From Leptodactylus fallax (Eukaryota > Chordata > Amphibia > Anura > Leptodactylidae), in the NCBI GenBank assembly GCA_947044405.1, contig CAMRHE010000508.1, positions 1 to 64,000 on the forward strand: DNA of 64,000 nucleotides, written 5' to 3'. Shown in pieces: positions 1 to 64,000 of the stretch (position 1 is its first letter; every line of letters begins with the position of its first letter). The notes under the pieces are model-generated. The model did no database searches. It was not told where the DNA came from and saw only the letters and a list, made by a program, of their open reading frames with translations. The translations under genes were made by a program, and so were the position numbers.

Positions 1-1995
1 ACAAGAATATAACTACTATAATACTGTTCCTATGTACAACAATATAACTACTATAATACTGCTCCTATGTACAAGAATATAAGTACTATAATACTGCTCC
101 TATGTACAAGAATATAACTACTATAATACTGCTCCTAGGTACAAGAATATAACTACTATAATACTGTTCCTATGTACAAGAATATAACTACTATAATACT
201 GCTCCTATGTACAAGAATATAACTACTATAATACTGCTTCTATGTACACGAACATAACTACTATAATACTGCTGCTATGTACAAGAATATAACTACTATA
301 ATACTGCCCCCTATGCACAAGAATATAACTACTATAATACTGCCCCTATGTACAAGAATATAACTACTATAATACTTCTCCTATGTACAAGAATATAACT
401 ACTATAATACTGCTCCTATGTACAAGAATATAACTACTATAATACTGCTGCTATGTACAAGAATATAACTACTATAATACTGCCCCCTATGCACAAGAAT
501 ATAACTACTATAATACTGCCCCCTATGTACAAGAATATAACTACTATAATACTGCCTCCTATGTACAAGAATATAACTACTATAATACTGCCCCTATGTA
601 GAAGAATATAACTACTATAATACTTCTCCTATGTACAAGAATATAACTACTATAATACTGCTCCTATGTACAAGAATATAACTACTATAATACTGCTCCT
701 ATGTACAAGAATATAACTACTATAATACTGCTCCTATGTACAAGAATATAGCTACTATAATACTACTCCTATGTACAAGAATATAACTACTATAATACTA
801 CTCCTATGTACAAGAATATAACTACTATAATACTGCTCCTATGTACAAGAATATAACTACTATAATACTGCTGCTATGTACAAGAATATAACTACTATAA
901 TACTGCTCCTATGTACAAGAATATAACTACTATAATACTACTCCTATGTACAAGAATATAACTACTATAATACTACCTCCTATGTACAAGAATATAACTA
1001 CTATAATACTGCCCCTATGTACAAGAATATAACTACTATAATACTGCTCCTTTGTACAAGAATATAACTACTATAATACTGCCTCCTATGTACAAGAATA
1101 TAACTACTATAATACTGCTCCTATGTACAAGAATATAACTACTATAATACTGCTCCTATGTACAAGAATATAACTACTATAATACTACCTCCTATGTACA
1201 AGAATATAACTACTATAATACTGCTCCTATGTACAAGAATATAACTACTATAATACTGCTCCTATGTACAAGAATATAACTACTATAATACTACCTCCTA
1301 TGTACAAGAATATAACTACTATAATACTGCTCCTATGTACAAGAATATAACTACTATAATACTGCCCCTATGTACAAGAATATAACTACTATAATACTGC
1401 TCCTATGTACAAGAATATAACTACTATAATACTACCTCCTATGTACAAGAATATAACTACTATAATACTAGCTCCTATGTACAAGAATATAACTGCTATA
1501 ATATTGCCCCCTATGTACAAGAATATAACTACTATAATATTGCCTCCTATGTACAAGAATATAACTACTATAATACTGCTCCTATGTACAAGAATATAAC
1601 TACTATAATACTGCTCCTATGTACAAGAATATAACTACTATAATACTGCTCCTATGTACAAGAATATAACTACTATAATACTGCTCCTATGTACAAGAAT
1701 ATAACTACTATAATACTGCTCCTATGTACAAGAATATAACTACTATAATACTGCTCCTATGTACAAGAATATAACTACTATAATACTGCTCCTATGTACA
1801 AGAATATAACTACTATAATACTGCTCCTATGTACAAGAATATAACTACTATAATACTGCTCCTATGTACAAGAATATAACTACTATAATACTGCTCCTAT
1901 GTACAAGAATATAACTACTATAATACTACCTCCTATGTACAAGAATATACTATAATACTGACCCCTGTGTACAAGAATATAACTACTATATGTAA
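1..1995 (-). repeat. 35-bp minisatellite array A, reverse orientation
   Basis: About 56 copies of a 35-bp unit, read here as acaagaatataactactata followed by atactgctcctatgt. It runs from the window edge and so continues to the left. It is the reverse complement of the unit at 10853-14281 and 53655-63165. Units vary mainly at the gctcc/gcccc/acctcc hinge, which gives 35-37 bp lengths. The last unit is cut at about 1993. A short open frame at 1405-1599 is a repeat artefact. Confidence 0.97.
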
Positions 1996-2774
1996 ATGAG
2001 CAGTTTGGTGCACCCAGTGAGTGTCAGAGCACCAGCTACTTAGATCCGCCCCTAATATGAAGATTTATAGTTCCCATTGTGTGGTGACTACAGACAAATG
2101 CACTTATAGAAATTCCTGTGGTTGTCAGGGGTGCGCAGTCCTGTTATTGTGCTGTGATCCCCTGTACATTAGCAGCGCCCGGGGCTTCCTGATTTCGGTG
2201 ATTACATCTCATTACACTGCTGGACAAGCAACAAGATCAGGAAAAGTTTACATTAAGAAAACATTAAGGTCTGGTAAAGGATATGACATTTCAATGCGGA
2301 ATAAAATAGGACAAGTTAGAAAAATACCATAAAACAATGGCTGTACCATATCAGCTGCTCCATCTTGTGATTCACTGAAGACGGGAGTCTTCTAAGAACT
2401 AGTGACTAATACATAGTCCAAATGAGAGGCCATATCAGTGGCCTAGAAGAGGTCCTGTCTGAGGATAAGGTCAACACCTCAGGCACTGGCAATGCTTCCT
2501 CTGTAGGTACTGAGCGGGATAGTTAGGAATCTGCCTCTAAACCAGGCAATATATGGAAAGAAATAATTAGCCATGAGGTAGGTAATTGATCTATAATAAC
2601 ACTCCAATGTCTTCAATTCTGGTAGTGACGGGGTTACGTCTATACCCTGGGTGGTCTAGAGCAGAGAAGATGAACTGGCATCTCTTAAGGTACAAAGGAT
2701 AGTGATAACATTCCTGGAGGTCTAGAGCACTTAACAGGTTAATGGCAGCACCCCTGGAGGTCTAGCATGTACAG
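1996..2774. other. Intron-like sequence, no gene recognised
   Basis: This is a single-copy-looking stretch between two tandem arrays. The short open frames show no protein family signature and no splice-flanked exon consistent with the missing C2A exons. Confidence 0.5.
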
Positions 2775-3650
2775 TTTTCTGTAACCTGTGGATACAGTCC
2801 TCTGATAATAAACAACAGTGAGCAATTGTATATACAGTATGTATATAAACAGTCCTCTGATAATGGCTGGTAACAGAACAACAGTGAGAAATCGTTGGAA
2901 ATACAGTATCTATATATACAGTCCTCTGATAATGGCTAATAACAGAGAACAACAGTGAGCAATCGCTGTATATACAACATGTATATATACGGTCCTCTGA
3001 TAATGGCTGATAACAGAGAACAACAGTGAGAAATCACTGGAAAGGCAGTATCTATATATACATTCCTCTGATAATGGCTGATAACAGAACTACAGTGAGA
3101 AATCGCTGTAAATACAACATGTATATATACGGTCCTCTGATAGTGGCTGATAACAGAGAACAACAGTGAGAAATCGCTGGAAATACAGTATCTATATATA
3201 CAGTCCTCTGATAATGGCTGATAACAGAACAACAGTGAGAAATAGCTGTAAATACAGTATATATGTAAACAGTCCTTTGATAATGGCTGATAACAGAGAA
3301 CAATAGCGAGCAATCACTGTATATACAGCATGTATATAAACAGTCCTCTGGTAATGGCTGATAACAGAGAACAACAGTGAGCAATCACTGTATATACAGC
3401 ATGTATATAAACAGTCCTCTGATAATGGCTGATAACAGAGAACAACAGTGAGCAATCACTGTATATACAGCATGTATATAAACAGTCCTCTGATAGTGGC
3501 TGATAACAGAGAACAACAGTGAGAAATCACTGTAGATACAGTATATATATAAACAGTCCTCTGATAATGGCTGATAGCAGAGAACAACAGTGAGCAAATA
3601 CTCTATATGTGTATAGATTCAATCCTCTGATAATGACTGATAATAGAGAG
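2775..3650 (+). repeat. Tandem repeat with a roughly 70-bp unit (gataatggctgataacag)
   Basis: About 12 diverged copies of a 69-72-bp unit containing cagtcctctgataatggctg, ataacagagaacaacagtga and a variable tatatacag spacer. The overlapping minus-strand open frames with repeated YQPLSEDC and SVISHYQRTVYI are products of the repeat. Confidence 0.93.
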
Positions 3651-4915
3651 CAATAGTGAGTAAGCGCTGCAATTTTTTGGCTACATGACAACAATGCTCA
3701 GATGCTGCCTCTAGAGGAAAATCAGTCTGGTTGTGCAGTGCACTTATCACTAGATCTGTTACTTTGGTGGCTTGTGACATCCTGAATGGAATTTCAGCAT
3801 TTACACGTTTCAGCAGGCAACAGGAAGCCAGGCTACTGGTAATGTAGTGTGACGCCACATTGCCCAATAATGGGACCTTGTACCTTTAATGTTGGGAGGA
3901 ATTTCTCTGGGAGTCTGTGAGAAGAATCATTAAAAGCACAAAACACTACAACAACTAGTACATACAAGTTATCTGTAGGACTGGATAGAGATGTCACAAA
4001 TCCCATTCCAAAATATGTAGTGTATGCAAGAATGATGCCATGTTTGGTACCAAGGTAAAGGCTGTGGCCCTGCTGCCACTAACCTACACATAGGTGTCCA
4101 GGGCCCCTACCTAGCTCTGTCAGCAGTTTACCGGGTCAAGTTGCTGATACATTCCCTTTAAGGAGGACCTTTCACCACCCCCAACTCTTTGCATCTTACA
4201 ACAGACTCCGCTCCACTGATTCCGGCGCAGTTGGAATATTTTTTCTAGCCCCCACCATTCCTGAGCAATCAGTGCATTTGATTTGAACACAACTAGGCTC
4301 TATACTGTCAAGTGGGCAGTCCTAGGCTGCAGCAGACACAGAGGGTTGCCCATCTGACAGTAAAAAGCATAAATGTGCTGAAACTACTAGGTAATGGTGA
4401 AGGCTAGAGAAAAAATTAAAAAAATTCCATTGAGTCTGAATAAGTAGAGTGGCACCTATTGAAAGAGACAAGGAGTTGGAGTTCTCTTTAAGGTACTGAC
4501 CACGTGCAACCACCAACACTGGTGGTCGTGCACTGGACGTTCTGAGAGGGAACAAACAATAATCGAAAGTTATGAGATAAAGAGCCAAAGGATAAAGTCA
4601 ATCAAAGAAATCATAAGATGGGACACTATGGCGATGCTGTAACTCATAGGGTGCCCATGGGCTATTGAGGACCTACCTCCATTTTAGTCTTGAGTCAGTA
4701 CATGTATAGGATAGTACACACTTTTCTGATTGTAGATTTGTATTATTCTATTTCCCGTACATTTTTATGGGGGAGGCCATCTTGTCTGAGCTTCTCCTCT
4801 ACTCTGTTAACAGCATTTAGTGATGTGCTTTACAGCACAGTCATGGCCATAGGCACCAGCAGTCAGGAGCCAACTGTGTAAGGTCTACAGGACAGATTCC
4901 TAGACATGCTCTGTG
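3651..4915. other. Intron-like sequence with a TTAA-type MITE remnant
   Basis: No exon was found. Around 4150-4170 the string cattccctttaaggaggacc joins the end of one TTAA-type dispersed element to the start of another, which runs to ctctttaaggta near 4490. The remainder looks unremarkable. Confidence 0.4.
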
Positions 4916-5296
4916 CAGGGAGGGGGAGGAGACAAGCTGTGACATCATCTATTGTCAGTAGTGGATGTAATGATGGGTCACTATGGATGTTATCTATAGA
5001 GGTGCAATCTTCTATTGTAATCCTGTCTGTCTGGATTGTGATGTAAATGAGGTCACTGCTGCAAATTCAAAACCCTTATTTATTATTTATTTATTTAGCT
5101 TACTTGTATAGCGCCATCATATTCCGCAGTACTTTTACAGACGTTAGAGAATTTGCAAGTGTAAGGCTGCAATTAGGCTTAGTGGAAAGAGTGAAAATGG
5201 CAAAGTATTATACTTTTTTAAATATTAACATGGAAAATTAAAATTATCAAAAAATCAGTTTACATAATAGGTTATTTTTGGTGACACATTCCCTAT
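4916..5296 (+). repeat. Dispersed TTAA-type repeat, copy 1, with SINE-like insert
   Basis: It shares gacatcatctattgtcag, gatgtaatgatgggtca, ttatctatagaggt and gatgtaaatgaggtcact with copies at 32947-33300 and 42484-42892, and ends in ggtgacacattccctata. At about 5078-5165 it is interrupted by attatttatttatttagctt and tagcgccatcatattccgca, which look like a common frog short interspersed repeat. Confidence 0.75.
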
Positions 5297-6040
5297 AAGC
5301 AATGATTGGAGGTGGAGGTGTTGCGGGGTATAGTCACATATCATACACACAATATAATCCTGCAATACAGAGCTATATGGTCGAGGACATATATACTGTA
5401 TACTCTATATACTATATTCAAGAGAGCATGAGACCTGAAGTTGTCACTGATAAGATGCAGGGCCCAGCTCTAGCTTGTGTATCTGGGTCTGAGAGCTTCA
5501 AGCTACTCCTCCATCTTCACCCCGCTCCGTCTAGTCCCAGAATCCCTTGGACCACTATTGTAAGGAAGCTTTTAGCTTGAGTAGACGCCTTTCTGGTATA
5601 TTGATCTCTGCCAATCAATAACTGGCTGGAGAGTCTCTAAGTGTATAATAACAGCGGCTCCATCGGCTAACCACATAATAGCTGAACGTTCTTTAGATTT
5701 ATTGGCGGTAATTAGGATATTGGTGGTGGACCTGGTCTACTTCCTGATGTCCTTGTGGCTTCCCGTGATACATCCTGGAAGATGAATGTGCAGGAACTCT
5801 GTACAAAAGGGAAGGAGGAACCAGCTGTGATATTTAACTCCAATGCTTTACATTGAGAAACTTAATAGGGCAGGCAGATCCTGAATCCGAAGGAGGTGAC
5901 AGGACAAGGTGGACGCCTATAGACACTGAATCACTAAGGGGGACGGGAAAGTCCTAAGGAGATAGCTGGACTTGTCAATGTGATTGTCTGACATGTCAAT
6001 TATTGTGTAATGTGAGATCTGTGAAGTGTTGATTATACTA
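5297..6040. other. Intron-like sequence, nothing recognised
   Basis: There is no exon-like segment with ferlin homology and no tandem structure. Short open frames carry no recognisable domain. Confidence 0.4.
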
Positions 6041-6041
6041 T

Positions 6042-6079
<38 letters not shown>
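6042..6079. repeat. (TA)n microsatellite
   Basis: An uninterrupted run of TA dinucleotides, about 18 copies, following tatgttta and ending at gggg. Confidence 0.95.
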
Positions 6080-6081
<2 letters not shown>

Positions 6082-6323
6082 GGGTAAAAGAAGCCCATTT
6101 GTGTATGTATTACTGAATTATGTTGTTCATATATATATCCTTAGTGAATGTATTGTTTGTGTCATTAGTCTAATACATTGGTATGTGTGTATACAAGTAA
6201 TGTCAGGGGTGGGGTGGGGGTTCAGGGGTGAAAATGTTCCTGCCTGTCATCAACACCAGATAGTAGTATAATGTTGTACCGTGTTAGCCATTGAAAGTAG
6301 TGGAAGAGTGAAGAAATCAGGCA

Positions 6324-6466
6324 ATACCTTTTAGAGGCTAAGTGAGTATATTTATAAGTAAGCTTTCAGGAGTACTCGCTCCCTTCATCACACCATGTCT
6401 GATAAAGGGAGCGAGTACTCCTGAAAGCTTACTTATAAATATACTCAGTTAGCCTCTAAAAGGTAT
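6324..6466. repeat. Foldback element with 62-bp near-perfect arms
   Basis: Left arm 6324-6385 (ataccttttagaggctaagt to cgctccctt) pairs with right arm 6405-6466 (aagggagcgagtactcctga to aaaaggtat) around a 19-base loop. Only one or two mismatches were seen. This is typical of a MITE or foldback repeat. Confidence 0.9.
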
Positions 6467-6734
6467 CAACACCAGGGTACATTACTTTCTTCTAAGGCAA
6501 GAGAAAACGAAGAGCCCGACTTCAGTGAGTTACATTCCTCTGTTCAAGGCACAGATGAAACCAGACATTTCCCAGCTTGTTCCTGATGTGGAAGGGGAGA
6601 GGAGGGGGAACTCTGGCAGGAGGCGTAGCTAACCATAGCCTAGGAGCTTCACCTTACACCTTAGACTATGAATACCTTGGAACTATGTGTCACATCTTGT
6701 AGCCAGTTCCATGGAACCAAAAGGCCTCTAGGTT

Positions 6735-7080
6735 ATCAGGTTTATTGTGTTTTCTCCTGTTATTTTAAAACTGTGCCGCTTGTTTGTCACTTTTTTATAT
6801 ATATCTAGCTCTGAACCCTTTGTGTATTAAATTGTTACATTTAATGGTACTTTGTGTTTGAACCCATTACCTTTTTGAAGTATGTTTGGTTCTAACTGTT
6901 GGAGAGACACGAGTATATGTGTGTGAGGTTACTGCTGTGCCCAAAGTCAGTGGTGGTAGCAGCATACATTTGGGGTGCATGGACTTTGTTGGGGTGAGAT
7001 TTATATTCAATTTGCAGCCTGAGTGAAAGGTGAGTGCAAGATTGAGTGAGTGGAGTGAATTTACCGCTGACAGCCGCAGC
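6735..7080 (-). repeat. Dispersed repeat, inverted relative to 10185-10530
   Basis: The segments gagtgaaaggtgagtgcaag, attgagtgagtggagtgaat, aaccctttgtgtattaaatt and gtgttttctcctgttatttt recur as reverse complements at 10185-10530. The two copies lie on either side of the first dysf exon in the window. Confidence 0.8.
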
Positions 7081-7269
7081 CATCACGTGCTAGGGTGGCC
7101 CGTATGTGGCAACATAAATAAATAGGGCGGTGCTATGTTTACTTGTGGAGACTGCCCTTGTCGGCCGCCTTTGCAGGTGTATGGAGACTTAGAGGTGCTG
7201 TATGCTATGCTAGGAATTCTGGGCAAGGATACGCAAATGTAAAAAGAAAACTGTTCCTCTAACACCATT

Positions 7270-7620
7270 TTTTACAAAGCAGCTCCCTATACTGTAAGTC
7301 AATATCCAACCTTCAAGAAGTCTTACATGACTTGGGATGTGAATCAAACCAGAAACTGTCTTTGAAAAGCAATTGACACCCCTCTGTAAGTACAAAGACA
7401 CATAGTACCCTTCCTGTCTCACATCAATGGCCTCTCATGTCAACCAGTACCCTGCTCAGCACTGATGGGGGGCAGGAATCCCGAAACAGCTGTCTGCACA
7501 TGGTGATCTCTTCCAGTTTGGCTTACATCCCAAGTCATCTCACTAGACTTCTTGAAACTTGGGCATTGACTTACGAGGAGCTAACGTTCAAAGGTTGGTT
7601 CTAAAAGGAACTTATTTGAC
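7270..7620. repeat. Imperfect palindromic dispersed repeat
   Basis: The left part tcaagaagtcttacatgact and the right part catcccaagtcatctcacta with agacttcttgaaacttggg are roughly complementary. The centre carries ggcaggaatcccgaaacagc, which I recall as a common frog repeat. The boundaries are approximate. Confidence 0.5.
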
Positions 7621-8739
7621 CCATATCGAAATGGATACTAACCCATTTATTTCCGATATTTCTAATATTGACAATGAAGATACTTTATGAATAGTCTTGG
7701 TTTGGCTACCTCTAGGCCTCCAAACCCTTTGTGGTCTGATTGTGATTTATACTCCCATCTGAATCCCGGGTGATCAGACTACATAGGGTCTGCTTGTAGT
7801 CTGCTGCCATGGCGATATATCCTACTGCATATGTGCTGAAAACACAAAGTGTAGAAGGAGTTTATTTAAGGCAAATTGGCTATTGGCAGCTGGAGTAGAG
7901 TAAGTCACGTCTGTACAGAGGGATCCTTCCTTATCGCTCCTCCTGTCCCGAGATATGTAAAAAACGTTTCCGTTACGGTATGTTACATGTATATTGATCA
8001 TGCATATCACATAAGACCAGAAGTGTCTGACATTTCAGTGTCAATAATTACATTAGAAGTGCGGAGGATTTCATGTGAGGTGCCGCTCCGTTTACTCCTA
8101 CGGGTGTAGCCATTGAACTTTCCAGGTATTTCCTGCTGTTCTCTCTTCCTCGTGCCAGGCGACGCCATTGTCTAAGAGAAAAGTTATTTATATGAATGTC
8201 TTCTATAAAAATAGCCAGAAGATAAGATGTTATCCAAGTCACTTTCAGTTTACATGAGATGAGGGTTTCCCGCTCCGGCCCGGCGGCTGTCAATGAGGCT
8301 TCCTCCATCCATTTCCTGTGTTTGTTCCTTCTGGAGATGACCTCCCACCTCCAACACTGCAGACATTATTACGGGGGCCTATTAATAATCTGTCCCCTTC
8401 ATTGTGTGTGTGTGCCAGGAGAAGTGTGAGAATTACGGTAATGTTGCTTTGTCTCCCAGCCAAGGTGGATTTTTCCGCTCAATGAATATGGACATGTTCG
8501 TGTCTTGTATCAAAACACAATGTCATTAGTGGTGGAGAACATCCCACCAAGGGTCCCATCAAGGTTATCTGTTTGTCTAGAAATAAAGGAGGCCATATGG
8601 TATAGGGAAAATATTTGGGGAAAGAAGGAATGGACAGTTGTTTTTGCTCGGCCTCAGAGATGTGTGCAAACTTAGGACCCCAAGCACTTGCTGGACTTGG
8701 AACTGCCCTCTCGGAAATGCCACAACGGAGTATATGCCC
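7621..8739. other. Intron-like sequence, nothing recognised
   Basis: No ferlin exon, tandem array or transposon end was recognised. The open frames are short and featureless. Confidence 0.4.
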
Positions 8740-9020
8740 CCATAACGTATAACATCCCTACAGTCACCCTCACATGGTATGCTCCCACATTATAATGTCC
8801 CCCTCAAGTTGCCCCCACATTATAATGTCTAGCTTTAGCTGCCCTCCACGGTATTTGCCTGCAGCTACCCCCACAGATTAATGTCCCCCTCCAGTTGATC
8901 CCAGTTTAATGTCCCCCTCTAACTGCCCCCGCAATTTAATGTTCTCCTCCAGCTGCTGCCCCCACAGAATAAATTCCCCCTGCAGTTGCCCCCACCGTAT
9001 TATGTTCCCTCCTGGTGCCC
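8740..9020 (+). repeat. Degenerate C-rich minisatellite (tgtccccctccagttgcccc)
   Basis: About nine diverged copies of a roughly 30-bp motif: a word like taatgtccccctccagttgc followed by ccccacagtt. Copies are strongly diverged, so this is an old array. Confidence 0.7.
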
Positions 9021-9913
9021 TCACAGTATTAAACATAAAAACCTAATGCTTACCTGGCCCTGTTCCCCCGCTGTTTGCCTCACTGCTTCACCATTGTATG
9101 CAACGTAAAGCAGATGAGTTGGAGCTGGGACATAGCTCCCACCAACCAGGACAGCACTTGGAATTCGAGATTGTCCTGCAGAATCCATGACGCTTGGGAG
9201 GCATGTCAGTGGTGTCCAGTACACCGTTTCCCATGGACCACCCTCTATGAAGTTCATATGCCCTGAAGGACAGATAGACAGGGGTGATCTCCTTGAGAGA
9301 ACCACTCCTTTAAGTCATTGAATGATCCGTCCAGTCAAGGGAATAGCTATAAGGGGTGCAGAGGTAGCCATCATTACCGGGCCCAGCAGCCTAGAGGGAT
9401 CTAATGGACTCTCTACTGAATAAGAAGACATCAAAATTATAGATAACACATAAGGGGCCCCCTTACATATATTGCATTGGGGCCCAGTAGTTTGAGGTTA
9501 CGCCTCTGTGTCTAGTCCATACTCTGAATTCACCCTTAGGTCCCCAGTGACCTGAATATATGTCCACTTGGCCCCATCAGTCTGGTACATGATGGAATGT
9601 CCTGTATGTGTATAGAGAAGTACACCAAACCACAATTTTTAATACTATGGGCATCACAAAAAATTCATACACCTAAGTATATGTTTTATTATTGTGGTCA
9701 ATGGGCGATGTATGTCATTGTATGGTTATTCCGAGTCTTCCACCAGTGGTGTAGGTCACGGAATACTTCAGACATGTATGTGTGTCTGTCGGAGGGTTCG
9801 GATGACATGTGAGCAGAGCCTAGGTTGGTATGAATATATTGTATACCACCCTCTGCTGTGGATAATAATGGCCACAATTGCTAATAACCACTTCTATGTT
9901 TTGTTTGTGACAG
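9021..9913. other. Intron upstream of first dysf exon in window
   Basis: It contains dispersed-repeat-like pieces (ggggcccagtagtttgaggt, ttacgcctctgtgtctag) but no recognisable gene. It ends in the acceptor at 9911-9913. Confidence 0.4.
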
Positions 9914-63829
<53,916 letters not shown>

Positions 63830-64000
63830 GTACATAGGTAGAGAGTAGAGAAAACAGAAATAAATCGTGCTTCTCACCCCATAAAAAAACAGATGGACAA
63901 CAATTGGGCAGAAATATTGCTAGTGTGAGAGGGCCCTTCACCAGAGCTTTACATGCTTAGGCCCTGGAATATAACTACTGCCATAGGAGCTTTAGGGCCC
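63830..64000. other. Start of next dysf intron
   Basis: Sequence after the donor gtacat. No feature is visible before the window ends. Confidence 0.6.

Noticed and set aside
2021..2332. 103-codon open frame
   Set aside because: No domain, no splice sites and no codon-use signal; it probably occurs by chance.
2000..9900. Missing dysferlin exons for the start of C2A
   Set aside because: I looked for FEWDLKG- and VVVKDHE-like coding with splice sites and found none, so these exons are taken to lie left of the window.

Overview
The window is vertebrate nuclear DNA, most probably from a frog or toad. It holds one protein-coding gene, an internal part of dysferlin (dysf), on the + strand. Nineteen exons can be placed by protein homology and by splice sites whose phases agree from one exon to the next (9914-63829, about 1.93 kb of coding sequence, about 643 codons). 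They encode the end of C2A, the linker, C2B, FerI, C2C and the start of the FerA region. The exons for the start of C2A lie left of the window. The FerB, DysF, C2D-C2G and transmembrane parts lie to the right. The anuran assignment is inferred from genome style: giant minisatellites in introns, TTAA-flanked foldback MITEs, and several Tc1 families.

Layout. 1-1995 is a 35-bp minisatellite in reverse orientation. 1996-9913 is intron with a roughly 70-bp tandem repeat, dispersed MITEs and a perfect-looking foldback. 9914-10019 is exon 1 of the window (probably exon 4 by human numbering). 10853-14281 is the same 35-bp minisatellite in forward orientation. 14734-16261 is a decayed Tc1 element, followed by exon 2 and by a degenerate 'tgtgacaaaata' repeat that carries a foldback derivative of that Tc1 (17553-18023). 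Exon 3 (19034-19224) is followed by about 55 copies of a 97-bp satellite (19356-24706). Exons 4 and 5 precede a 29-32-bp minisatellite (25827-28760). Exons 6-8 precede a 49-bp minisatellite inside a MITE (30969-32436). Exons 9-14 (32705-45013) are interleaved with MITEs, an AT-rich repeat, a 23-bp repeat and tandem repeats of roughly 170 bp. A 30-bp minisatellite (47340-50918) precedes exons 15-17. One intron of about 9.9 kb (53340-63262) is almost entirely 35-bp minisatellite, split by two different Tc1 elements, before exons 18 and 19.

Tandem arrays make up roughly 40% of the window by my addition of the spans. Nearly all the long open frames lie in these arrays and are not genes. The exons look like a functional dysferlin with one exception: exon 4 lacks one base, which shifts the frame. 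I see no new multi-gene system. The points most worth a second look are the frameshift, the inverted and higher-order structure of the 35-bp minisatellite, the two Tc1 insertions at the same position of its unit, the 5'-end foldback MITE, and the four-module foldback at 40881-42046. All readings were made by eye from the sequence, without database searches.
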